NCBI RefSeq assembly: GCF_035998295.1
Contig: NZ_DASYHS010000003.1
Span: 1 to 5,254 of the forward strand
Origin: DASYHS01 sp035998295
GTDB taxonomy: Bacteria > Pseudomonadota > Alphaproteobacteria > Azospirillales > Azospirillaceae
Direction of reading: 5' to 3'
DNA length: 5,254 bases
Numbering within the stretch: the first letter of the stretch is position 1; every line of letters starts with the position of its first letter. The notes under the pieces are model-generated. The model was not told where the DNA came from and made no database searches. It saw only the letters and a program-made list of their open reading frames with translations. The position numbers were made by a program, and so were the translations under genes. This document shows positions 1 through 5,254 of this stretch, piece after piece.

Positions 1-1254
1 AGGAGAGCGGGGTCCGAGCGCCCAAAGTGCCGAAAGCACGATCCGGCTCTGGGCGGCATTCGTACGGAACCCCGTCAGTGCCGGTAGATGCGGCTTGCTG
101 TCGATGGGGTTGCCCAACAATGCCTGGACCGAAGCGGTTTCATCATCGGCCCTGATGCACGTCGCGAGCGTTCTTCCGGCGATCGTCCAACTCGAAGAGA
201 ATGGTCCGGGCCCGATCATCGATGCCCGCCAGAACCATCGCTTGAGCAGTTCGGCATTGCGCTGATGGGGATCTGGAAAATGTGCGAAGAACCTCGTCAG
301 CACCACCAGAAGATAGCGGTAGGAGAGGAATGCGAAATGCGGCACCCCCGCTTCTTCCTGTAGAAAGGCGATGGCACGGGCGAGCGCGCGCTCACCTTCC
401 CGGTAGGCGTCTTCCGGGCTCTCGTCGCCGAAATCACGCGCATGGCGCGCGGCCTCCGAGAATTCGGTCCGGATATCCCTCGTGATGTTCCCTCCCCGGC
501 GGGCGAGAACGGCCTTCATCACCGTGTCGTCATCGATGACGCCGAATCCGCGTTCGGCATGGACGGACTCGGCGATCCGCTGGAAATTCCAGGGGTCCGC
601 GCCGCCGCCGCTATGGAGTGCCGTGAAGACCTCCGCCAAGCTGAGGCGCTTGCCGTAATTGTTCATCCGATCGAAAATGTCTCGAAGTGTCTTCTCGTCG
701 TCCTGTTCCACCAGATAGGCCGGAATCTGATATTCCCGGATCGATCTCGTGATCCTCGATACGTCATTCAGCTTGTCTCTGGCTTCCGGATGGTCGGAGA
801 ACCAGCGTATCAGCTTTTCCAGATCGAATATGACGGGGAGGGGAATGACGGAATTCGCGTTTCCTCTTCCCGGCTTTACAAAGTCGCCCTTTTCCAGATC
901 ATATGCGAGGGAAAACCTCTCGTCTTTCGCCCCGTCCTCCGTGAGGGCATTCGCGAGGCTCGTCAGTCTCTGCTGACCGTCCACTACCCACCAGCCTTCT
1001 TCGAATCTCCGCGCACGGAAATGCAGGGCGCCCAACCTGATGTCCGCGTCCGGGGCCTCTCGCTTCCACAGCAGCAAACTGCCGATCGGGTAGCCTTTGA
1101 TGATGCTGTCGAACAGCCTTTGGACGTCCTGCCACTGCCAGCGAAGTGGCCGCTGGAATTCCGGGATCCGCATTTGTCCCGCCAGCGCAGAGTTCACCAG
1201 GTCCACTACGGAGTAGGTTCTTGCCGCGGGCTGAGAGACGGCGCTTTTCGACAT
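1..1254 (-). CDS. DUF262 (GmrS/SspE-type) domain protein, partial
   Basis: Reading the minus strand from the ATG at 1254 gives 418 codons with no stop up to the window edge, so the C-terminus is missing. Residues 30-63 match the DUF262 N-terminal signature: IPEFQRPLRWQW, then DSIIKGYPIGSLLLW. Residues 90-100 are VVDGQQRLTSL, the DGQQR motif of the ParB/Srx-like fold that in GmrS and SspE is tied to nucleotide binding and hydrolysis. Residues 193-213 (IFDRMNNYGKRLSLAEVFTAL) match the helical segment after it, usually written F.R.N..G..L...E. No signal peptide or membrane segment is seen. The start is supported by GAGGG at 1259-1263, four bases upstream. Known relatives carry a C-terminal DUF1524/HNH nuclease or have a separate nuclease partner; neither is visible here. 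GC is lower than in neighbours (31 of 60 bases in 841-900 against 45 of 60 in 4021-4080) and AGA/AGG codons are frequent, suggesting horizontal acquisition. A role in restriction or phage defence is inferred from the family; the substrate is unknown. Confidence 0.9.
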   Translation of the reverse strand, partial: MSKSAVSQPAARTYSVVDLVNSALAGQMRIPEFQRPLRWQWQDVQRLFDSIIKGYPIGSLLLWKREAPDADIRLGALHFRARRFEEGWWVVDGQQRLTSLANALTEDGAKDERFSLAYDLEKGDFVKPGRGNANSVIPLPVIFDLEKLIRWFSDHPEARDKLNDVSRITRSIREYQIPAYLVEQDDEKTLRDIFDRMNNYGKRLSLAEVFTALHSGGGADPWNFQRIAESVHAERGFGVIDDDTVMKAVLARRGGNITRDIRTEFSEAARHARDFGDESPEDAYREGERALARAIAFLQEEAGVPHFAFLSYRYLLVVLTRFFAHFPDPHQRNAELLKRWFWRASMIGPGPFSSSWTIAGRTLATCIRADDETASVQALLGNPIDSKPHLPALTGFRTNAAQSRIVLSALWALGPRSP

Positions 1255-1258
1255 TCGA

Positions 1259-1263
1259 CCCTC
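1259..1263 (-). promoter_or_regulatory. ribosome binding site of the DUF262 gene
   Basis: On the minus strand GAGGG (within TTGAGGG) ends four bases before the ATG at 1254. The spacing is slightly short but usable. It favours this ATG, which also lies 29 residues ahead of the first conserved DUF262 motif, as expected for the family. Confidence 0.5.
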
Positions 1264-1301
1264 AACGCAAACGAACCGGCCTTCCGCTTCCATGGCGCTT
1301 C

Positions 1302-1342
1302 GGAGTAGTCATGGGCGGACCGGCGCGGAGCCATCGTACTCC
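1302..1342. repeat. imperfect inverted repeat in the gshA/DUF262 gap
   Basis: GGAGTA-GTC-ATGG at 1302-1314 faces CCAT-CG-TACTCC at 1331-1342 across 16 bases. Arms of 6 bp and 4 bp pair perfectly around a small unpaired bulge (3 against 2 bases). It lies 48-88 bases upstream of the DUF262 start on that gene's strand. It could be an operator, a leader hairpin or part of a terminator, or may have no function. A poor sigma70-like pair on the minus strand (TACGAT at 1333-1338, TCGACG at 1356-1361, 17-base spacer, four of six matches each) overlaps the right arm, which would suit an operator. The promoter reading is weak. Confidence 0.3.
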
Positions 1343-1401
1343 ACCCTGACTTGGCCGTCGATGCAGGCGCGCCCGGAGCGTCGTACACGCCGAGGAGGAT
1401 C

Positions 1402-1427
1402 CGCGGCCCGATGATTGCCGGGCCGCG
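1402..1427 (-). terminator. hairpin after gshA, possible terminator
   Basis: CGCGGCCCG (1402-1410) and CGGGCCGCG (1419-1427) form a perfect 9-bp stem with an 8-base loop, beginning 11 bases beyond the gshA stop in the direction of transcription. The position and all-strong pairing fit a transcription terminator or an mRNA 3'-end stabiliser. No T-run follows on the minus strand (the next bases read GATCCTCCTCGG), so it is not a textbook intrinsic terminator. Read-through into the DUF262 gene cannot be excluded. Confidence 0.5.
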
Positions 1428-1438
1428 TCCGACCGCTC

Positions 1439-2803
1439 TCAGTACGCGAACTCCGTGAAGACGTGGTCGACGTCGCCCTGCCAGGGGCCGCGGTAGCGTT
1501 CCAGCAGCTCGTCGGCCGGGCTGACGCCGGTCTCGGCGATCAGGGCCAGCGTCTCGATGAAGTGGCTCTCGTCGTCGCCCCAGCGGTCGTTGCGCGCGCG
1601 CCGCTTCAGCCCGGCGCGCGCGATCTCCAGCACCTCGGCCGCCAGCTCGCGCACCGTGCGCCCGCGGAACGGCGTGCGCAGGCCGAGGCGCGGCACGTCG
1701 CGGCGCAGGCCCGCGCGCTCCTCCTCGCTCCAGTCCTTCACCAGGTCCCAGGCCGCGTCCAGCGACGCGCCGTCGTAGAGCAGGCCAACCCACAGCGCCG
1801 GCAGCGCGCACAGCCGGCGCCACGGCCCGCCGTCGGCGCCCCGCATCTCCAGGAAGCGCTTCAGCCGCACTTCCGGGAACATCGTCGTCAGATGGTCGAC
1901 CCAGTCCGTCAGCACCGGGCGCTCGCCCGGGAGGCCCGGCAGGCGGCCGTCCAGGAAGTCGCGGAAGCTCTGCCCCGAGACGTCGAGGTAGCGGCCGTCG
2001 CGGTAGACGAAGTACATCGGCACGTCGAGCGCGTAGTCGACGTAGCGCTCGATCCCGAACCCGTCCTCGAACACGAAGGGCAGGTCGCCGCAGCGGTCGG
2101 GATCGGTGTCGGTCCAGATGTGGCTGCGGAAGCTCTGGAAGCCGTTCGGCTTGCCCTCGGTGAAGGGCGAGTTCGCGAACAGCGCCGTCGCGACCGGCTG
2201 GAGCGCAAGGCTGACGCGGAACTTCCGGACCAGGTCGGCCTCGCTCGCGAAGTCGAGGTTGACCTGCACCGTGCAGGTCCGGGTCATCATGTCGAGGCCG
2301 AGGCCGCCCTTCTTCGGCATGTAGTCCCGCATGATGCGGTAGCGGCCCTTGGGCATCCAGGGGATGTCGGCGCGCGGCCATTTCGGGTTGAAGCCGAGGC
2401 CGAGCATGCCGATGCCGAGCTCGCGCCCGACCTCCTTCACCTGTCGGAGATGCTCATGGACCTCCTCGCAGGTTTCGTGGATGGTTCTCAGCGGCGCGCC
2501 CGACAGCTCGAACTGGCCGCCGGGCTCCAGGCTGACGCTGCAGGCGCCGTCGGTCAGCGCGATGACGTTGCCGTTCTCGACCACCGGCTCCCAGCCGAAG
2601 CGGGTCAGCCGGGTCAGCACCTCGCCGATGCCGTCCGGCCCCTCATAGGGCAGCGGCCGGTGGTCGGAGAGGCGGAAGGCGAACTTCTCGTGCTCGGTGC
2701 CGATGCGCCAGTCCTCGGCGGGCTTGCAGCCCTGCTCGATATAGGCGGCGAGCTGGCGCCTGTCGGTGATCGGCTCACCGCTCGACTTGGGGGGCGCGGA
2801 CAT
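1439..2803 (-). CDS. gshA: glutamate-cysteine ligase, plant/alphaproteobacterial type
   Basis: This enzyme joins L-glutamate and L-cysteine at the expense of ATP, the first and usually limiting step of glutathione synthesis in the cytosol. The 454-residue product is full length for this class. GTEHEKF at residues 35-41 and SLEPGGQFELSG at 89-100 are the hallmark substrate and metal-binding strands. MPKGRYRIM at 148-156 leads into YMPKKGGLG, and RTCTVQVNLDF lies at 173-183. FANSPFTEGKPNGFQSFRS at 207-225 continues the conserved core, and the C-terminus ends FTEFAY. The ATG at 2803 gives the usual short lead of about 34 residues before GTEHEKF. No good Shine-Dalgarno sequence is seen before it; the start lies 12 bases after the rsmE stop, so translational coupling to rsmE is likely. 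All landmark motifs are intact. It is unrelated in sequence to the E. coli type of GshA, which supports an alphaproteobacterial source. Confidence 0.96.
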   Translation of the reverse strand: MSAPPKSSGEPITDRRQLAAYIEQGCKPAEDWRIGTEHEKFAFRLSDHRPLPYEGPDGIGEVLTRLTRFGWEPVVENGNVIALTDGACSVSLEPGGQFELSGAPLRTIHETCEEVHEHLRQVKEVGRELGIGMLGLGFNPKWPRADIPWMPKGRYRIMRDYMPKKGGLGLDMMTRTCTVQVNLDFASEADLVRKFRVSLALQPVATALFANSPFTEGKPNGFQSFRSHIWTDTDPDRCGDLPFVFEDGFGIERYVDYALDVPMYFVYRDGRYLDVSGQSFRDFLDGRLPGLPGERPVLTDWVDHLTTMFPEVRLKRFLEMRGADGGPWRRLCALPALWVGLLYDGASLDAAWDLVKDWSEEERAGLRRDVPRLGLRTPFRGRTVRELAAEVLEIARAGLKRRARNDRWGDDESHFIETLALIAETGVSPADELLERYRGPWQGDVDHVFTEFAY

Positions 2804-2815
2804 GGATTCGGGTGC

Positions 2816-3598
2816 TCACATCTGTTCGGAGCTGCGAAACGGCGGGCGCTCGTCGGCGCCGCCCGTGGTCCAGTCCCCGGCGAGGGCCTGCCAGCAGGCG
2901 AGCGCGGCGATGGCCGCCGTATCGGCGCGCAGGACCCGCGGTCCCAGCCCGACCGGAACAACAAAGGGCAGCGCGCGCAGCCCGTCAAGCTCGTCCTGTG
3001 CAAAGCCGCCCTCCGGTCCGACGAGGACTGCGGCCGGCGCTCCGCGCAGCCGGGCCGCCGCCTCGGCGACGGGGGTGGCGTTCCCGGCCTCCGCGCACAG
3101 CAGCAGGTGCCGGCCCGCCGGCCAGGCGGCCAGGACGCGGTCCAGGCGCTCCGGCTCGCGCAGCTCGGGCACGCTGAGCCGCTCGCACTGCTCGGCCGCC
3201 TCGACCGCGTTCGCGCGCAGCCGGTCGAGGTTGACCCGCGCGACGTCGGTGTGCCGGGTCAGCACCGGCCAGATCACCGAGCAGCCGAGCTCGCTCGCCT
3301 TCTCGGCGACGGTATCGATGCGCGCGCGCTTGATCGGCGCGAACAGCAGCCACAGGTCGGGATGCGGCTCCTGCGCGCGGGTCCGGCGCAGCACGGCGAG
3401 GCTGCACCAGCCCTTCCCGATCGCGTCGATGCGGGCCAGCCATTCGCCGTCGCGCCCGTTGAACAGGGCGACCTGCGCCCCGCGCTCCAGCCGCAGCACC
3501 GTGCGCAGGTAGTGGGAGCGTTCCGCGTCCAGGCCGACGGCCGCCCCTTCGGCCAGCGGCTCCTCGACGTAGAGACGGGTCTCGGCGCGCGCGTCCAT
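2816..3598 (-). CDS. rsmE: 16S rRNA (uracil1498-N3)-methyltransferase RsmE
   Basis: RsmE uses S-adenosylmethionine to methylate N3 of U1498 in helix 44 of 16S rRNA, near the decoding centre. The 260-residue product has the usual two-part build. An N-terminal PUA-like RNA-binding domain carries HYLRTVLRL at 29-37 and FNGRDGEW at 46-53. A SPOUT (trefoil-knot) catalytic domain follows, with APIKRARIDTVAEKASELG at 87-105, NAVEAAEQCER at 130-140, LVGPEGGF at 192-199 and LGPRVLRADTA at 218-228. The last two motifs form the cofactor-binding knot; Asp-226 stands where many bacteria have Glu, a variant I associate with alphaproteobacteria. The ATG at 3598 has GGGAG five bases upstream and a second purine-rich stretch, AGGAGG, 14 bases upstream. 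It is the first gene of a minus-strand pair with gshA and is divergent from ubiA. The C-terminal tail after about residue 240 is not conserved. Confidence 0.96.
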   Translation of the reverse strand: MDARAETRLYVEEPLAEGAAVGLDAERSHYLRTVLRLERGAQVALFNGRDGEWLARIDAIGKGWCSLAVLRRTRAQEPHPDLWLLFAPIKRARIDTVAEKASELGCSVIWPVLTRHTDVARVNLDRLRANAVEAAEQCERLSVPELREPERLDRVLAAWPAGRHLLLCAEAGNATPVAEAAARLRGAPAAVLVGPEGGFAQDELDGLRALPFVVPVGLGPRVLRADTAAIAALACWQALAGDWTTGGADERPPFRSSEQM

Positions 3599-3603
3599 GT
3601 CCT

Positions 3604-3618
3604 CTCCCTTGTCCTCCT
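3604..3618 (-). promoter_or_regulatory. ribosome binding site region of rsmE
   Basis: On the minus strand GGGAG (3604-3608) lies five bases before the rsmE ATG. AGGAGG (3613-3618) is a perfect Shine-Dalgarno core but is 14 bases away, too far for ideal use. The nearer one probably sets this start. Confidence 0.6.
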
Positions 3619-3657
3619 GCGGCGCGCGAGCTTAGCCAAACCGGACGGCGTTAGGCT

Positions 3658-3661
3658 AGGA
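3658..3661 (+). promoter_or_regulatory. ribosome binding site of ubiA
   Basis: AGGA lies nine bases before the ATG at 3671. This decides the start, because the same open frame continues upstream without a stop to 1415 on the plus strand, antisense to rsmE and gshA. Confidence 0.6.
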
Positions 3662-3670
3662 TGCGCCGCC

Positions 3671-4615
3671 ATGACCCCACCCACTGCGCCCACCTCGCCC
3701 CGCCAAGCCGGCCATACCGACATCGCGAGCGGCGACTGGATCGACCGCCACGCGCCGGCGCGCCTGCGCCCGTATCTGCGCCTCGCCCGGCTCGACCGGC
3801 CGATCGGGACCTGGCTGCTGCTGTTCCCGTGCTGGTGGAGCGCCGCGCTCGCGGCCGGCGGGCCGCCCGGCGCGGAGCTTGCACGCCTGTTCGTCCTGTT
3901 CGCCATCGGCGCGGTCGTGATGCGCGGGGCCGGCTGCGTCGTCAACGACATCCTGGACCGCGACTTCGACGCGCGGGTCGAGCGCACGCGCGGCCGCCCG
4001 ATCCCGAGCGGCCAGGTCAGCGTGCGCCAGGCGCTGGCCTTCCTGGCGCTGCTGCTGCTGGCGGGCCTGCTGGTCCTGGTGCAGCTCGACCCGGCGGCGG
4101 TCGCGCTGGGCGTGCTGTCGCTGCTGCTGGTCGCGACATACCCGCTGATGAAGCGCATCACCTGGTGGCCGCAGGCCTTCCTGGGGCTGACCTTCAACTG
4201 GGGCGCGCTGCTGGGCTGGGCCGCGGTGCGGGGCGAGGTCGGCCTGCCGGCGCTGCTGCTGTACGCGGGCGGGCTGTTCTGGACGCTCGGCTACGACACG
4301 ATCTACGCCCACCAGGACAAGGAGGACGACGCGCGCATCGGCGTGAAGTCGACTGCGCTGCGCCTGGGCGAACGCTCCGGGACCTGGGTTGCCGCGTTCT
4401 ACGCCGCGGCGTTCGCGCTGTTCCTGCTCGCCGGGCTCGCGGCCGGGCTGCCGGGCTGGTGGCCGGCCGCCCTGCTGCCGGCCGGCCTGCACCTGGCCTG
4501 GCAGTCGCGGGACTGGCGCCCGGACGATCCGGCCGACTGCCTCGCCAAGTTCCGTTCCAACCGCTGGTTCGGCTGGCTGGTGCTGGCGGCCATCCTGGCC
4601 GGCGGCCTCGCATGA
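3671..4615 (+). CDS. ubiA: 4-hydroxybenzoate polyprenyltransferase UbiA
   Basis: This is an integral inner-membrane prenyltransferase that attaches the polyprenyl tail to 4-hydroxybenzoate in ubiquinone synthesis. Tail length cannot be read from the sequence. From the ATG at 3671 the product has 314 residues, normal for the family. Residues 41-51 are LDRPIGTWLLL, the conserved entry to the first membrane helix. The first aspartate-rich motif is NDILDRDFD at 92-100, followed by RTRGRPIPSG at 105-114. The second is YDTIYAHQDKEDD at 208-220, followed by IGVKSTALRLGE. These motifs bind the Mg-diphosphate of the prenyl donor, and the YAHQDKEDD wording resembles mitochondrial COQ2. About eight or nine hydrophobic helices are visible, the last being WFGWLVLAAILAGGLA at the C-terminus. 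The reading frame extends far upstream, but only the AGGA-supported ATG gives a normal N-terminus. It is divergent from rsmE and 13 bases ahead of a methyltransferase gene, so the two are probably co-transcribed. Confidence 0.96.
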   Translation: MTPPTAPTSPRQAGHTDIASGDWIDRHAPARLRPYLRLARLDRPIGTWLLLFPCWWSAALAAGGPPGAELARLFVLFAIGAVVMRGAGCVVNDILDRDFDARVERTRGRPIPSGQVSVRQALAFLALLLLAGLLVLVQLDPAAVALGVLSLLLVATYPLMKRITWWPQAFLGLTFNWGALLGWAAVRGEVGLPALLLYAGGLFWTLGYDTIYAHQDKEDDARIGVKSTALRLGERSGTWVAAFYAAAFALFLLAGLAAGLPGWWPAALLPAGLHLAWQSRDWRPDDPADCLAKFRSNRWFGWLVLAAILAGGLA

Positions 4616-4619
4616 AGGA
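4615..4619 (+). promoter_or_regulatory. ribosome binding site of the downstream methyltransferase, overlapping the ubiA stop
   Basis: AAGGA shares its first base with the ubiA TGA (4613-4615) and lies nine bases before the ATG at 4629. This arrangement suggests translational coupling within one transcript. Confidence 0.6.
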
Positions 4620-4628
4620 TGCCCCGCG

Positions 4629-5254
4629 ATGAGCGAGCGCCACGCCCGCTTCGTGACCGACAACACCGCGCCCTCGTCCCCGCCCCTGGTGCCGGAGCTG
4701 CGCCTGCATCTCGCGGGCGAGGTGACGCCGCTGTGGCAGGCGACCGAGGCGTCGATGGAGCGCGAGGGCCTGCCCCCGCCCTACTGGGCCTTCGCCTGGC
4801 CCGGCGGCCAGGCGGTCGCGCGCTGGGTGCTCGACCACCCCGAGGAGGTGCGCGGGCGCAGCGTGCTCGACTTCGCGTCCGGCAGCGGGCTGGTCGCGGT
4901 CGCCTGCGCATTCGCGGGCGCGCGCCGCGTGCTCGCCAACGAGATCGACCCCTTCGCGGTCGAGGCGATCCGGCTCAACGCCGCGCTCAACGGCGTTGCC
5001 GGTGTCGGTGGCGCCGGAGGCGCCGGGGGCGTCGAGATCGCGGCCGAGGACCTGATCGGCCGGCCGCTGCCCGACGTCGACGTGATCCTGGCGGGCGACG
5101 TCTGCTACGAGCGCCCGATGGCCGAGCGCGCGACCGCGTGGTTCCGCGAGCTGGCGCACCGGGGCTGCACGGTCGTCCTGGGCGACCCCGGCCGCGCCTA
5201 CCTGCCGAAGGACGGGCTGGAGCCGCTGGCCCGCTACCCGGTGCCGACCACCCT
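4629..5254 (+). CDS. class I SAM methyltransferase, ETF-beta lysine methyltransferase-like, partial
   Basis: Reading from the ATG at 4629 gives 208 codons open to the right edge, so the C-terminus is missing. Family members are roughly 210-230 residues, so little should be lost. Residues 8-40 (FVTDNT, then VPELRLHLAGEVTPLWQATE) and YWAFAWPGGQAVARW at 52-66 match the family that includes human METTL20 (ETFBKMT) and its Agrobacterium homologue, which methylate lysines of the electron transfer flavoprotein beta subunit. Residues 79-92 (VLDFASGSGLVAVA) are the SAM-binding glycine motif, ANEIDPFAVEAIRLN at 103-117 holds the acidic cofactor-binding region, and LAGDVCYE at 154-161 matches the family's motif after strand four. 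In databases such proteins are often labelled ribosomal protein L11 methyltransferase-like or simply methyltransferase, so the substrate is inferred. A glycine/alanine-rich stretch at 122-134 lies between the cofactor-binding and later motifs. The position behind ubiA fits a respiratory link, as ETF delivers electrons to ubiquinone. Confidence 0.85.
   Translation, partial: MSERHARFVTDNTAPSSPPLVPELRLHLAGEVTPLWQATEASMEREGLPPPYWAFAWPGGQAVARWVLDHPEEVRGRSVLDFASGSGLVAVACAFAGARRVLANEIDPFAVEAIRLNAALNGVAGVGGAGGAGGVEIAAEDLIGRPLPDVDVILAGDVCYERPMAERATAWFRELAHRGCTVVLGDPGRAYLPKDGLEPLARYPVPTT
5010..5027 (+). repeat. in-frame 9-bp tandem duplication (Gly-Ala-Gly)
   Basis: GGCGCCGGA (5010-5018) is followed directly by GGCGCCGGG (5019-5027), eight of nine bases identical. 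It encodes Gly-Ala-Gly twice (residues 128-133) inside the Gly/Ala-rich loop of the partial methyltransferase. It looks like a small replication-slippage expansion that keeps the frame. Confidence 0.6.

Larger units (their letters stand above)
3599..3670. promoter_or_regulatory. divergent rsmE / ubiA intergenic region
   Basis: These 72 bases separate two divergent starts, so promoters for both units should lie here or overlap the 5' ends of the genes. I see no convincing -35/-10 pair on either strand. On the plus strand TAGGAT (3657-3662) resembles a -10 box, but it overlaps the ubiA ribosome binding site and has no good -35 partner. An imperfect inverted repeat, CTTAGCC at 3631-3637 and GGCTAGG at 3654-3660, spans 30 bases (six of seven positions pair) and sits between the two starts. 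It is a possible operator; no regulator can be named. Confidence 0.45.

Noticed and set aside
442..1308. 288-codon plus-strand open frame opposite the DUF262 gene
   Set aside because: Its product has no recognisable motif, while the minus strand of the same DNA encodes an uninterrupted DUF262 protein with several conserved motifs. It is a shadow frame.
1206..2381. 391-codon minus-strand open frame overlapping gshA and the intergenic gap
   Set aside because: It is out of frame with gshA, rich in Arg/Pro/Ala/Gly without domain motifs, and overlaps two genes with real family signatures.
1415..3670. Very long plus-strand open frame running into ubiA, which could suggest a giant fusion protein
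   Set aside because: It is antisense to gshA and rsmE, both with full conserved motifs. Stops are rare in antisense frames of GC-rich genes. UbiA starts naturally at 3671 with its own ribosome binding site.
3656..4666. 336-codon minus-strand open frame opposite ubiA
   Set aside because: It is low-complexity Gln/Arg/Ala-rich sequence antisense to a clear UbiA.
4194..5159. 321-codon minus-strand open frame opposite the 3' end of ubiA and the methyltransferase
   Set aside because: No family motif is recognisable, and the plus strand carries the SAM-binding and family motifs over the same bases.
1..5254. CRISPR array, tRNA, rRNA, insertion sequence or prophage remnants
   Set aside because: I looked on both strands and saw no regularly spaced repeats, no tRNA-like T-loop sequence, no transposase or integrase motifs, and no long terminal inverted repeats.

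Overview
The window reads as chromosomal DNA of a high-GC alphaproteobacterium. This rests on the class of glutamate-cysteine ligase (the plant/alphaproteobacterial type), a UbiA with the motif wording seen in mitochondrial COQ2 and alphaproteobacteria, and the grouping of gshA, rsmE and ubiA, which I recall as common in that class. I cannot place the genus.

Layout. Positions 1-1254 (minus strand) hold most of a DUF262-family gene with a clear DGQQR motif; it runs off the left edge without a stop. Positions 1255-1438 are a 184-base intergenic stretch with a perfect 9-bp hairpin just after gshA and a second, imperfect inverted repeat nearer the DUF262 gene. Positions 1439-3598 (minus strand) hold a two-gene unit transcribed rsmE then gshA, with a 12-base gap. 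Positions 3599-3670 are a 72-base divergent intergenic region. Positions 3671 to the right edge (plus strand) hold ubiA, followed after 13 bases by a class I methyltransferase of the ETF-beta lysine methyltransferase type, cut by the right edge.

How the genes relate. The four right-hand genes are housekeeping: glutathione synthesis (gshA), 16S rRNA U1498 methylation (rsmE), ubiquinone synthesis (ubiA) and probably methylation of electron transfer flavoprotein, which feeds electrons to ubiquinone. ubiA and the methyltransferase may therefore share a respiratory theme. The DUF262 gene differs: its base composition is visibly lower in GC, it uses AGA/AGG arginine codons often, and its family is best known from DNA-modification-dependent restriction and phage defence (GmrS, SspE). 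It looks like an accessory gene beside a conserved core block. It is the most interesting item here, but its C-terminal part and neighbours lie outside the window.

The long open frames on the opposite strands of these genes (for example 442-1308 plus and 1415-4615 plus upstream of 3671) are by-products of GC-rich coding sequence.
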